Below are positions 54,201-61,181 of a DNA stretch of 64,000 bases, in pieces; within the stretch, counting starts at the first letter, position 1; each line of letters starts with the position of its first letter. The DNA is from CAUPWF01 sp036656795 (lineage in GTDB: Bacteria > Bacillota > Clostridia > Lachnospirales > Lachnospiraceae): positions 124,001 to 188,000 of the forward strand of contig JAVXHR010000001.1 in assembly GCA_036656795.1 (NCBI GenBank). Reading direction: 5' to 3'. The notes under the pieces are model-generated. The model had not been told where the DNA came from. It was given only the letters and a program-made list of their open reading frames with translations, and made no database searches. A program made the translations under genes and the position numbers.

Positions 54201-54561
54201 GATTGAGTATAGAGCAAATGGAAATAATCAGGTTAATATTTCCTATCAGGTTATGAAAGCGGATGAAGAAATCATTACTTATAAAACGGAATTATTAACA
54301 CCTATGTATGAAAATATTTATGTGAAATCTTTTGTGATTTTTCAAGGTGAACAACTTAAATATTACTTTAAAGAGTATGAAGGTGAAAATCGTATTATGA
54401 CAGAGAAGCAAACGTGTGTCTTGGAACGAGCGATAGAACCAATTGGAAGATATGGAGAACTGAATGCAATGACCAATATGTCATTGACGGAGTTAGACCG
54501 GGCAATGCAATGTTATGCGCAAGAAGATGAATTGTCCAAGCAAATATTTGTTGCATATTAA
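51271..54561 (+). CDS. Large helical-repeat protein of unknown function (DUF5717-like)
   Basis: A 1096-aa soluble protein without signal peptide or membrane segment. Two beta-rich, Ig-like blocks come first (about 10-110 with LTMTIGEGELYHGSF and GRFTIVCNGGEYEI; about 200-300 with NIVFTKNTWGYMPIRFCVEG and FGAVIIETPYERITYPVTV), then long helical TPR-like arrays (about 310-690 and 770-980) separated by a small beta block, and a C-terminal beta block. From memory it resembles the Lachnospiraceae family catalogued as DUF5717; not verified. Start taken as GTG 51271 (AGGTG seven bases upstream); GTG 51262 is possible. First gene of an operon with an Hsp70-like and a TPR protein. Confidence 0.75.
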   Translation: MKNKIKKFSKGDFRIIKPDIVFPQTHLTMTIGEGELYHGSFTFQSPTDGEIRGLVYPSSFRVQCSEEGFEGNPIEIKFTYDGTGLRPGHVEQGRFTIVCNGGEYEIAYTALIEKPFILTKYGKVQNVKDFKKLAMQDFMEAQRLFRSREFYEILKYEDCRIYSLYDNMRKWSLGEQGLEEFLLGIKQKERIFLTLSDEEHIFDDILEATKGNIVFTKNTWGYMPIRFCVEGDFIQVARKDTTTEEFVGNTYELEYVVRVEKLHAGNNFGAVIIETPYERITYPVTVVQNSVTNNEMKRELDFLQAQIIKSYLSCVAGRIETNEWVESAIAKVQLLREKEPNNAYFQLLHAHIYLRGKRMEEGEWILESFNYSRFAKGRDPEISSYYLFLTALIKKEGSHVNRVVEEINRLYMRNPHSWKMLCMLIHIDPKLRSYEERLRMLERQFFNGANQILFYVEAYLCYCEKSFLLKKLGTFEIQVLNFAAKYKLMTKELALYTANLASQQKKFDIHLFRVLERCYHAYQEPMILSAICTLLIKGNQVEKKYFQWYEKAVDEELKIAQLYEYYMMTIEAKKVQGAFPRSVYLYFMHGNSLDYEKAAILYANLITYENEASDLFAYYREKINRFAWEQLEKRHINEQLRVIYKRYIVEEELNNERIRALYDVCHAYKVYTKSYNVKYVLVIEKDGKVNQRVPYTEDGAQVFLYDKEARIVWESGDGHHYADSMAYETKRLFYELRFIDMCKKYMEGMNTSEQEGNETDLSIANIQKYGMDSFDEQEVFRLCSKYIREENYEEEEYLSYLSFQLFNKGQYDKVILSYLASYYCGATKDMKHLWKVAKEYDINVHRLSERIITQMLFAEEMFGEEEIFACYYAGGCYFRLKQAYLAYVSKEYIVHARQTDPCVFQIMIEEYNQGEYLADICKVAVLKYYVSRNYGADIEPILQGFLRELCEKNMLFPFYLQYKESWLREVQLYDKVMIEYRANGNNQVNISYQVMKADEEIITYKTELLTPMYENIYVKSFVIFQGEQLKYYFKEYEGENRIMTEKQTCVLERAIEPIGRYGELNAMTNMSLTELDRAMQCYAQEDELSKQIFVAY

Positions 54562-54583
54562 ATCAGGATAGGAGGACAAGATT

Positions 54584-55867
54584 ATGAAGCTTGGAAGCAT
54601 TATAGGGTATGACCTTAGCGAACAGTATTGCCAAATTAGCTATTACAATGATGAGCAACATGAACCAGAGACGTTAGAAGTAGCGGTAGATAATTATCAG
54701 ATTCCTCTTATGCTTGGGTATAGAGAAGATACATGGATTATAGGACAAGAGGCAAAACGCCTTGGAATCATAAAAGAAGGAGTTACATGTTCTAATATTT
54801 TATCAAAAGCATTAGCCGGTGAAAAGATTTGTATGGGTGATAAAACATTTGAGGCAGTATGGATATTGGCAAAATTCGTTGAGATTTCGTTGAGATCCTT
54901 TGAGCAAATTTCCAGTATCACTTTTACAGTTTCTGATCTGAGTATTGATTTGGTGCGAATGTTGAAAGGCATTGCACAACGAATTAATATACCAAAAGAA
55001 CAGATTTATGTGCAGGATTATAGAGAAAGTTTTTGCCACTATATGTTTTATCAACCGAAAGAGTTATGGCAATATGAGGCAGCACTGTTTTATTGTGACC
55101 GTAAGGAAGTGAAAGCATATATGCTCCAACAACTCAAGGTACAACCAAGGAGACAGAGAGAAACTGTTGTTGCGGTTAATGAAGTTGCAAGTGCACAGAT
55201 GGAAGAACTGGCGTCCGTATATCCGGTGTTGAATACAAATAAGGCGAAAGACGCAGATGCCAGATTTAAAGATTTTATTCAGAATGTATTTGAAAAAAAA
55301 TTAGTATCGTCTGTATTCCTGACGGGAGAAGGGTTTGAAAATAATTGGTATCCTAATTCTTTAAAAGTATTGTGTAATGGAAGAAGAGCATTTTTAGGAA
55401 ATAATTTATATAGTAAAGGAGCTTGTTATACGTCATATCGAAAAAGCTTAGAACGTGTAGATGCACCTATTTATCTAGATGAAACGAAATTAATCGAACA
55501 GATTTGTCTTAAGATGCGGGTAAATGGAATCGATGAATGGTATCCAATTATTCCTTGGGGTTCCAGATGGTATGAAAGTGATCATCAATGGGAGGTATTG
55601 TTAGGAGATACGGAGGATATTGAAGTTCATGTGGAATCATTGGCAACGAGTGAAACACAAGTACAAACAGTATCGTTGAATGGTTTGCCAAAACGAAAAG
55701 ATTATTCATTAAGATTACAGGTGGAGTCTATTTTCTTAGATGAGCGAACCTGTAAAATCATGTTTAAGGATATTGGATTTGGTGAGTTCTATCCGGCTAC
55801 CGATTTTCAGACGGAAGTTACGATACATTTAGGAGGAAATAATGAGCAGTTTAATTCTATGTCATAA
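54584..55867 (+). CDS. Degenerate Hsp70/actin-fold protein (DUF5716-like)
   Basis: A 427-aa DnaK-like protein. The N-terminal phosphate-1 position reads IIGYDLSEQYCQISYY (Asp kept, Gly-Thr-Thr lost); the phosphate-2 position reads ALFYCDRKEVKAYM with no glycines; the adenosine region SSVFLTGEGFENNW and RRAFLGNNLYSKGA is better kept. A short C-terminal beta domain (about 330-420) could stand for a substrate-binding domain. It may bind nucleotide without normal ATPase cycling. I recall a family DUF5716 like this; not verified. AGGAGGA precedes the ATG; 22 bases after the large protein gene, and its end overlaps the next gene by 26 bases. Confidence 0.75.
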   Translation: MKLGSIIGYDLSEQYCQISYYNDEQHEPETLEVAVDNYQIPLMLGYREDTWIIGQEAKRLGIIKEGVTCSNILSKALAGEKICMGDKTFEAVWILAKFVEISLRSFEQISSITFTVSDLSIDLVRMLKGIAQRINIPKEQIYVQDYRESFCHYMFYQPKELWQYEAALFYCDRKEVKAYMLQQLKVQPRRQRETVVAVNEVASAQMEELASVYPVLNTNKAKDADARFKDFIQNVFEKKLVSSVFLTGEGFENNWYPNSLKVLCNGRRAFLGNNLYSKGACYTSYRKSLERVDAPIYLDETKLIEQICLKMRVNGIDEWYPIIPWGSRWYESDHQWEVLLGDTEDIEVHVESLATSETQVQTVSLNGLPKRKDYSLRLQVESIFLDERTCKIMFKDIGFGEFYPATDFQTEVTIHLGGNNEQFNSMS

Positions 55868-56603
55868 TAAACACGCAAAGCAGCCATATGAAATTGTTAG
55901 AACCCATAAAAGAATTTATAACATAGAAGAATTGTGCTATTACTTATGCCATAATATATATTTAATTGATTATACAATTATGAATGAACAATTGTGTGAT
56001 TGGATTGAACGAGAATTAGAATTAGATACATTGGCGGATAAACTACGAGATGCTTTAAAACAACGGGGTTCAATTGAACATTTTGTATTGGAAATTCTTT
56101 CTTTTTCCTCCATCTATACAACAGGAGAATTATCTCGTATAGAGGGAACGTTAGAAAAATTGAAAAATGAAAAAGATATTGAACGACAAAAATATAAAGC
56201 TGATAATCTGTTCCAAGATGAAGAATATGCAGCGGCAATGCTTGTATATCAATCCATTTTACGTAGTGACAAAGATGAAAGTGTGGATGCTAAATTCTAT
56301 GGTAAAGTTTATGGTTGTGTGGGTGCATGCTATGGAAGAATGTTCCTTTATGAGGAATCGGCTAAAATGTATGAAGAGGCATTTATGATATGTGAAGAAG
56401 CAACCATGTTGGAGGCTTATCTATATGCGTGTTATCACTATATGTCTCAAGAAGAGTATCAAGTGTTACTATCAAAAAGCGAAATCTATGTTCAATTTGA
56501 TGAACGAATAAAACAGAAAATTCAAGAAGTGAAAAACGAAGTAAAAGTGAGCGCGAGTGAAGAACAATTATCAGATTGGAAACAACAATATCGTCCCCAT
56601 TGA
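55842..56603 (+). CDS. TPR-repeat protein of the Hsp70-like operon
   Basis: A 253-aa cytosolic protein. The first 100 residues are helical and unrecognised (YNIEELCYYLCHNIYLIDYT); a charged helix (105-130) leads into tetratricopeptide-like repeats (about 132-225: ADNLFQDEEYAAAMLVYQSI, YGCVGACYGRMFLYEESAKM). TPR proteins often dock Hsp70 partners, which suits its place behind the Hsp70-like gene. AGGAGGA (55831-55837) inside the previous frame drives the ATG at 55842. The stop codon lies within the -35 box of the next transcription unit. Confidence 0.75.
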   Translation: MSSLILCHNKHAKQPYEIVRTHKRIYNIEELCYYLCHNIYLIDYTIMNEQLCDWIERELELDTLADKLRDALKQRGSIEHFVLEILSFSSIYTTGELSRIEGTLEKLKNEKDIERQKYKADNLFQDEEYAAAMLVYQSILRSDKDESVDAKFYGKVYGCVGACYGRMFLYEESAKMYEEAFMICEEATMLEAYLYACYHYMSQEEYQVLLSKSEIYVQFDERIKQKIQEVKNEVKVSASEEQLSDWKQQYRPH

Positions 56604-56628
56604 CATCGCATTAAAAGTGTGTTATTAT
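56600..56628 (+). promoter_or_regulatory. Promoter of the amino-acid ABC transporter
   Basis: TTGACA (56600-56605), 17-base spacer, TATTAT (56623-56628): near-consensus. The TGA stop of the TPR gene (56601-56603) is inside the -35 hexamer. Confidence 0.88.
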
Positions 56629-56697
56629 GACAGAACAGTTTAGCGAGGTAGAGTAATCAACTGGTAAAACACTAAAGTGAAATGTCGGAGGGAATTT

Positions 56698-57513
56698 ATG
56701 AAAAAGAAATTGATTTTTGTAACACTAATGGTATTGACTATGCTTATGATAGGGTGTAGCGCAAAAGAAACGAAAACAGAAAAAAAAGATACAGGGAAGC
56801 CAAAGGCAGGAGAAACATTTACGCTCGGATTTGATGCTAGTTTTCCACCTTACGGATATCAAGATGATGATGGAGAATATGTAGGATTTGATTTGGATCT
56901 TGCACAGGAAGTGTGTGATAGAAATGAATGGGAGTTGGTGAAACAGCCAATTGATTGGGATTCAAAAGATATGGAGTTGTCTTCTGGAACGATTGACTGT
57001 ATCTGGAATGGTTTTACGATGAATGGTAGAGAGGATAAATATGTATGGTCAAAGCCATATGTAGATAACAGCCAGGTAGTTGTTGTAAAAAAAGATTCTG
57101 GAATTACAACGCTTAAAGATTTGACTGGAAAAAATGTTGTTGTACAAGCAGATTCTTCTGCGCTGGCAGCATTGGAAGACCCGAAAGTCTGTGCAGATTT
57201 GGCGGGAACATTTGGGAGTTTAGATCAGGTTCCGGAATATAATACTGCTTTTATGAATTTGGAAGCAGGAGCGGCTGATGCGGTTGCATTAGACATAGGT
57301 GTGGCAAAGTATCAGATTGATTCTAGAGGTGATGGGTTTGTGATGTTGAAAGAAGAGTTATCAGCAGAACAGTATGGAATTGGATTTGCTCTAGGAAATG
57401 AAGCGTTGCGTGATGCAGTGCAAAAGTCATTAGATGAGATGTCAACAGACGGCACCCTCCAAGAAATTGGAAAGAAGTGGGGCGTGGAAGATGCTATTTG
57501 TATAAAAAAATAA
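56698..57513 (+). CDS. Amino-acid ABC transporter substrate-binding lipoprotein
   Basis: Extracytoplasmic solute-binding lipoprotein, family 3, 271 aa. Lipobox MIGC near residue 20; TLGFDASFPPYGYQDDDGEY and VGFDLDLAQEVC are the classic polar amino-acid-binding start, followed by SGTIDCIWNGFTMN and the hinge region ALDIGVAKYQI. GGAGGG is five bases before the ATG. Ligand could be cystine, glutamine or another amino acid; not separable by eye. Followed by a hairpin that probably lowers expression of the permease and ATPase relative to this binder. Confidence 0.93.
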   Translation: MKKKLIFVTLMVLTMLMIGCSAKETKTEKKDTGKPKAGETFTLGFDASFPPYGYQDDDGEYVGFDLDLAQEVCDRNEWELVKQPIDWDSKDMELSSGTIDCIWNGFTMNGREDKYVWSKPYVDNSQVVVVKKDSGITTLKDLTGKNVVVQADSSALAALEDPKVCADLAGTFGSLDQVPEYNTAFMNLEAGAADAVALDIGVAKYQIDSRGDGFVMLKEELSAEQYGIGFALGNEALRDAVQKSLDEMSTDGTLQEIGKKWGVEDAICIKK

Positions 57514-57517
57514 ATGG

Positions 57518-57549
57518 AAAAGGTCAGAGCTTAAGAGTCTGACCTTTTT
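57518..57549 (+). terminator. Intra-operon hairpin between binder and permease genes
   Basis: AAAAGGTCAGA (57518-57528) pairs with TCTGACCTTTT (57538-57548), 9-base loop, ends in five T residues. With the permease following and no new promoter seen, it looks like a partial terminator that keeps binder mRNA in excess. Confidence 0.8.
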
Positions 57550-57569
57550 AGGATTTCAAGGAGGAGTGT

Positions 57570-58220
57570 ATGAGTGTTTTTGAGATTGTAAAACAATTGG
57601 GAAATGGAATGTTAGTTTCGGTGGAAATTTTTGTGTCTACACTTCTGTTTTCACTTCCATTAGGGCTGATTATTGCGTTTGGAAGAATGTCAAAATGTAA
57701 AACTGTACGGGGAATCACAAAGATATATATATCGATTATGCGTGGGACGCCACTGATGTTGCAACTGATGGTAGTATATTTTGGCCCATTTTTTCTATTT
57801 GGAATTCGAACAGAACCCGAATATCGATTGATTGCGGTGCTTATCGGATTTGCTGTTAATTATGCAGCCTATTTTGCTGAAATTTATCGCGGGGGTATTG
57901 AATCTATGCCAATAGGTCAGTATGAGGCGGCACGAGTACTTGGTTATAATAAGATTCAAACTTTTTTTGTGATTATATTGCCACAAGTATGGAAACGTAT
58001 CCTGCCATCTATAACCAACGAAGTAATTACGTTGGTTAAAGATACTTCATTGGCATTTGTGCTTGGAGTTGCAGAGATGTTCACACTGGCAAAAAGGATT
58101 GCAAGTGCTCAAACTTCTATGATTCCATTTGTGGTGGCAGGAGTCTTATATTATATATTTAATTTGATTGTTGCAATCGTTATGGAAAAAACAGAACAAA
58201 AAATGAATTATTATCGATAA
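57570..58220 (+). CDS. Amino-acid ABC transporter permease
   Basis: Membrane subunit of the HisM/GlnP type, 216 aa, about five helices. Contains ISIMRGTPLMLQLMVVYFGP and the EAA loop EAARVLGYNKIQTFFVIILP that meets the ATPase. AAGGAGG precedes the ATG. ATPase gene follows 13 bases later; one permease gene suggests a homodimer. Confidence 0.95.
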   Translation: MSVFEIVKQLGNGMLVSVEIFVSTLLFSLPLGLIIAFGRMSKCKTVRGITKIYISIMRGTPLMLQLMVVYFGPFFLFGIRTEPEYRLIAVLIGFAVNYAAYFAEIYRGGIESMPIGQYEAARVLGYNKIQTFFVIILPQVWKRILPSITNEVITLVKDTSLAFVLGVAEMFTLAKRIASAQTSMIPFVVAGVLYYIFNLIVAIVMEKTEQKMNYYR

Positions 58221-58233
58221 GGAGGGATTCTGG

Positions 58234-58917
58234 TTGAGCTTATTGGAAATGCAACATATTGGGAAAAGTTTTGAACAAATAGAAGTTTTAAAAGATATAT
58301 CTCTTACGGTAGAAGAAGGAGAAGTACTTGCAATTATAGGTCCTTCCGGTTCGGGAAAATCAACGTTATTACGATGTGCAATAGGACTGGAACCCATAGA
58401 TAAAGGTGTTATGCGTTATGAGGGACAATCGGGGTTGGTGTTTCAGAATTTTAATTTGTTTCCACATTTTACGGTGATGAAGAATATAACAGATGCGCCA
58501 ATACGAGTGCAGAAACGTAATAAAGAAGAAGTGTATGCAGAAGCTAAAGAATTACTGATGAAGATGGGATTGTCAGATAGGGAAGAAGCTTATCCGTTTC
58601 AATTATCAGGTGGACAGCAGCAACGTGTATCTATTGCAAGAGCCCTTGCAATGAACCCAAACATCTTATTCTTTGATGAACCGACTTCGGCATTAGATCC
58701 GGAGTTGACAGGGGAGATATTAAAAGTAATCAAAGATCTTGCCGCAGAACATATGACTATGGTTATTGTAACCCATGAGATGACATTTGCAAAAAATGTT
58801 GCAGACCAGATTATCTTTATGGATAACGGATATATTGCAAAAAAAGGAACACCGGAAGAGGTATTTGGTTCTTATAACGAGAGAATGAAAGAATTTTTAG
58901 GTAAGTTTAGTGAGTAA
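58234..58917 (+). CDS. Amino-acid ABC transporter ATP-binding protein
   Basis: ATPase of the GlnQ/HisP type, 227 aa. Walker A GPSGSGKST, Q-loop VFQNFNLFPHFTVMKN, signature LSGGQQQRVSIARAL, Walker B ILFFDEPTSALDP, switch His in VIVTHEMTFA. It is slightly shorter than usual (about 240 aa). Start is TTG 58234 with GGAGGG (58221-58226) seven bases upstream; no ATG or GTG fits. Confidence 0.96.
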   Translation: MSLLEMQHIGKSFEQIEVLKDISLTVEEGEVLAIIGPSGSGKSTLLRCAIGLEPIDKGVMRYEGQSGLVFQNFNLFPHFTVMKNITDAPIRVQKRNKEEVYAEAKELLMKMGLSDREEAYPFQLSGGQQQRVSIARALAMNPNILFFDEPTSALDPELTGEILKVIKDLAAEHMTMVIVTHEMTFAKNVADQIIFMDNGYIAKKGTPEEVFGSYNERMKEFLGKFSE

Positions 58918-58922
58918 TTTTA

Positions 58923-58951
58923 TTGATTTTATATGATGAGTGTATTATAAT
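58923..58951 (+). promoter_or_regulatory. Promoter of purC-purF-purB
   Basis: TTGATT (58923-58928), 17-base spacer, TATAAT (58946-58951). The leader is about 40 bases, too short for a purine riboswitch. Confidence 0.8.
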
Positions 58952-58998
58952 TTTTGAGAAAGACTATTTTATTATTAGAAAAGGAATGGTGTAAACGT

Positions 58999-59706
58999 AT
59001 GAAAAAGATGGAACAACTTTATGAAGGAAAAGCAAAGAAAGTTTTCAAAACGGACGATCCAGATATTGTAATTGTAGATTATAAAGATGATGCAACTGCT
59101 TTTAATGGTGAAAAAAAGGGAACCATTGTTGGAAAAGGTGTAATTAATAATCGCATGACAAACTACATTTTTCAAGTATTAGAAAAAGAAGGTGTACCAA
59201 CACATTTTGTGGAAGAATTAAGTGATCGTGAAACAGCTGTTAAAAAAGTAGATATTGTTCCACTAGAAGTAATTGTGCGTAATATTGCGGCCGGAAGTTT
59301 TTCGAAAAAATTGGGAATTGAAGAAGGAAGAAAGCTATTAGCACCTACTTTAGAATTTAGTTATAAAGATGATGCACTTGGTGACCCTATGATTAATGAT
59401 TATTTTGCAATTGCCATTGGAGCGTCTACACAAGAAGAAATTGATAAGATTACAAAATATACATTTAAAGTGAATGAAGTACTCAAGAATTTTTTTGCAG
59501 ATGCAGGAATTGAGTTAGTTGATTTTAAAATTGAATTTGGTCGTTACCACGGAGAGGTTATCTTAGCAGATGAGATTTCACCGGATACGTGTCGGTTATG
59601 GGATATGAAGACTCATGAGAAATTAGATAAGGATCGTTTCCGTAGAGATATGGGCAATGTAGAAGATGCATACCAAGAAGTATTTAAACGCATAGGGATT
59701 AAATAA
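58999..59706 (+). CDS. purC: Phosphoribosylaminoimidazole-succinocarboxamide synthase
   Basis: Purine pathway step joining CAIR and aspartate with ATP; 235 aa. Signatures EQLYEGKAKKVFKTDD, VRNIAAGSFSKKLGIEEG and LVDFKIEFGRYHGEVILADE are intact. ATG 58999 is chosen (AAAAGGAA twelve bases upstream); ATG 59008 is the alternative; the frame is open from 58954 but overlaps the likely transcript start. First of purC-purF-purB. Confidence 0.97.
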   Translation: MKKMEQLYEGKAKKVFKTDDPDIVIVDYKDDATAFNGEKKGTIVGKGVINNRMTNYIFQVLEKEGVPTHFVEELSDRETAVKKVDIVPLEVIVRNIAAGSFSKKLGIEEGRKLLAPTLEFSYKDDALGDPMINDYFAIAIGASTQEEIDKITKYTFKVNEVLKNFFADAGIELVDFKIEFGRYHGEVILADEISPDTCRLWDMKTHEKLDKDRFRRDMGNVEDAYQEVFKRIGIK

Positions 59707-59718
59707 GGAGTTTAAAAC

Positions 59719-61143
59719 ATGCAAAAAAGTTATAATGATGAATTACATGAAGAATGTGGTGTGTTTGGGGCATATAATATGGATGGAGCAGATGTTGCAT
59801 CTTCTATTTATTATGGCCTTTTTGCACTACAACATAGAGGACAAGAGAGTTGTGGCATTGCGGTTACAGATACTTATGGAAAACGGACCATGCTCTCCAA
59901 AAAAGGATTGGGACTTGTAAATGATGTGTTTAATGAAGAGGAACTGTTGGCACTGAAAGGAAATTTAGGTGTTGGACATGTTCGTTACTCCACAACCGGA
60001 GCGTCCAGATTGGAAAATGCACAGCCTTTGGTTATTAATTATATTAAAGGAACATTGGCTATTGCACATAATGGAAATCTTGTAAATGCCGCAGAATTAA
60101 GAGAAGAGTTGGCATATACAGGAGCTATCTTTCAGACAACCAATGATTCGGAAGTAATTGCATATTACATTGCGCGTGAAAGATTAAATACCCATACAGT
60201 GGAAAATGCGGTTCAAAATGCAATGAAGAAGATCCAAGGTGCATATGCACTTGTAATCAGTAGTCCAAGAAAGATGATTGGTGTTAGGGATCCGTTTGGT
60301 TTAAAACCATTATGTATTGGAAAACGTGAAAATACGTACTTCTTGGCATCGGAAAGCTGTGCAATTGCTGCAGTTGGTGGAGAATTTGTGCGTGATGTAG
60401 AACCTGGCGAGATTGTGAGTATCACGAATCAAGGAGTAAGCTCGGATTTAAGTATGAGTATTCCGCCGGAGAAACAGGCGAGGTGCATCTTTGAGTATAT
60501 TTATTTTGCAAGAACAGATAGTACTATTGATAATGTGAATGTGTATCATTCGAGAATTATTGCGGGAAAAGCTTTGGCAGAATCATATCCGGTAGAAGCA
60601 GATCTGGTGGTTGGAGTTCCAGATTCAGGACTTGTAGCGGCAAAAGGATACTCAGAAAAGTCGGGAATTCCTTATGGTATGGCATTTCATAAGAATAGTT
60701 ATGTTGGACGTACTTTTATTAAGCCAAAACAAAGCCAGCGGGAATCAAGTGTAAAGATTAAGCTAAATGTAATTGAAGAAGTGGTAAAAGGAAAGCGCAT
60801 AATTATGGTAGATGATTCTATTGTAAGAGGAACTACTTGTGCAAATATTATAAGAATGTTAAAAAAAGCAGGAGCTACAGAGGTACATGTACGTGTTAGC
60901 TCACCACCGTTCCTGCATCCTTGTTATTTTGGTACAGATGTTCCATCTAATGAACAGTTAATTGCCCACACTCATACGCAGGATGAAATCTGTCAGATTA
61001 TTGGAGCGGATTCATTGGGATATATGGAAGTAGATAAACTTCCAAGTTTGATTGAAGGCTTATCATTTTGTGATGCCTGTTTTACAGGGAAATACCCAAT
61101 GAAAGTGCCGCATAAAGACTTGAGTCAAGCATTTGAAGTTTAG
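59719..61143 (+). CDS. purF: Amidophosphoribosyltransferase
   Basis: First committed enzyme of purine synthesis, 474 aa. A 12-residue propeptide (MQKSYNDELHEE) precedes Cys13, the glutaminase nucleophile (CGVFGAYN), as in the Bacillus-type enzyme that also holds a 4Fe-4S cluster. PRPP motif MVDDSIVRGTT and C-terminal Cys in LSFCDACFTGKYP agree with an iron-sulfur form, oxygen-sensitive. AAGGAG precedes the ATG; 12 bases after purC. Confidence 0.98.
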   Translation: MQKSYNDELHEECGVFGAYNMDGADVASSIYYGLFALQHRGQESCGIAVTDTYGKRTMLSKKGLGLVNDVFNEEELLALKGNLGVGHVRYSTTGASRLENAQPLVINYIKGTLAIAHNGNLVNAAELREELAYTGAIFQTTNDSEVIAYYIARERLNTHTVENAVQNAMKKIQGAYALVISSPRKMIGVRDPFGLKPLCIGKRENTYFLASESCAIAAVGGEFVRDVEPGEIVSITNQGVSSDLSMSIPPEKQARCIFEYIYFARTDSTIDNVNVYHSRIIAGKALAESYPVEADLVVGVPDSGLVAAKGYSEKSGIPYGMAFHKNSYVGRTFIKPKQSQRESSVKIKLNVIEEVVKGKRIIMVDDSIVRGTTCANIIRMLKKAGATEVHVRVSSPPFLHPCYFGTDVPSNEQLIAHTHTQDEICQIIGADSLGYMEVDKLPSLIEGLSFCDACFTGKYPMKVPHKDLSQAFEV

Positions 61144-61181
61144 GGTTTAAATGGAAGAACGGAAAACGGAGGAAGCAAATA

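Noticed and set aside
56630..56697. tRNA-like fragment (GGTAGAGTAA..AACTGGTAAA) before the amino-acid binder gene
   Set aside because: It looks like a D-arm but there is no acceptor pairing, no anticodon arm and no GGTTCGA T-loop; it is just the leader of the transporter mRNA.
58952..58998. Purine riboswitch before purC
   Set aside because: The leader is about 40 bases, too short for the aptamer and an expression platform.
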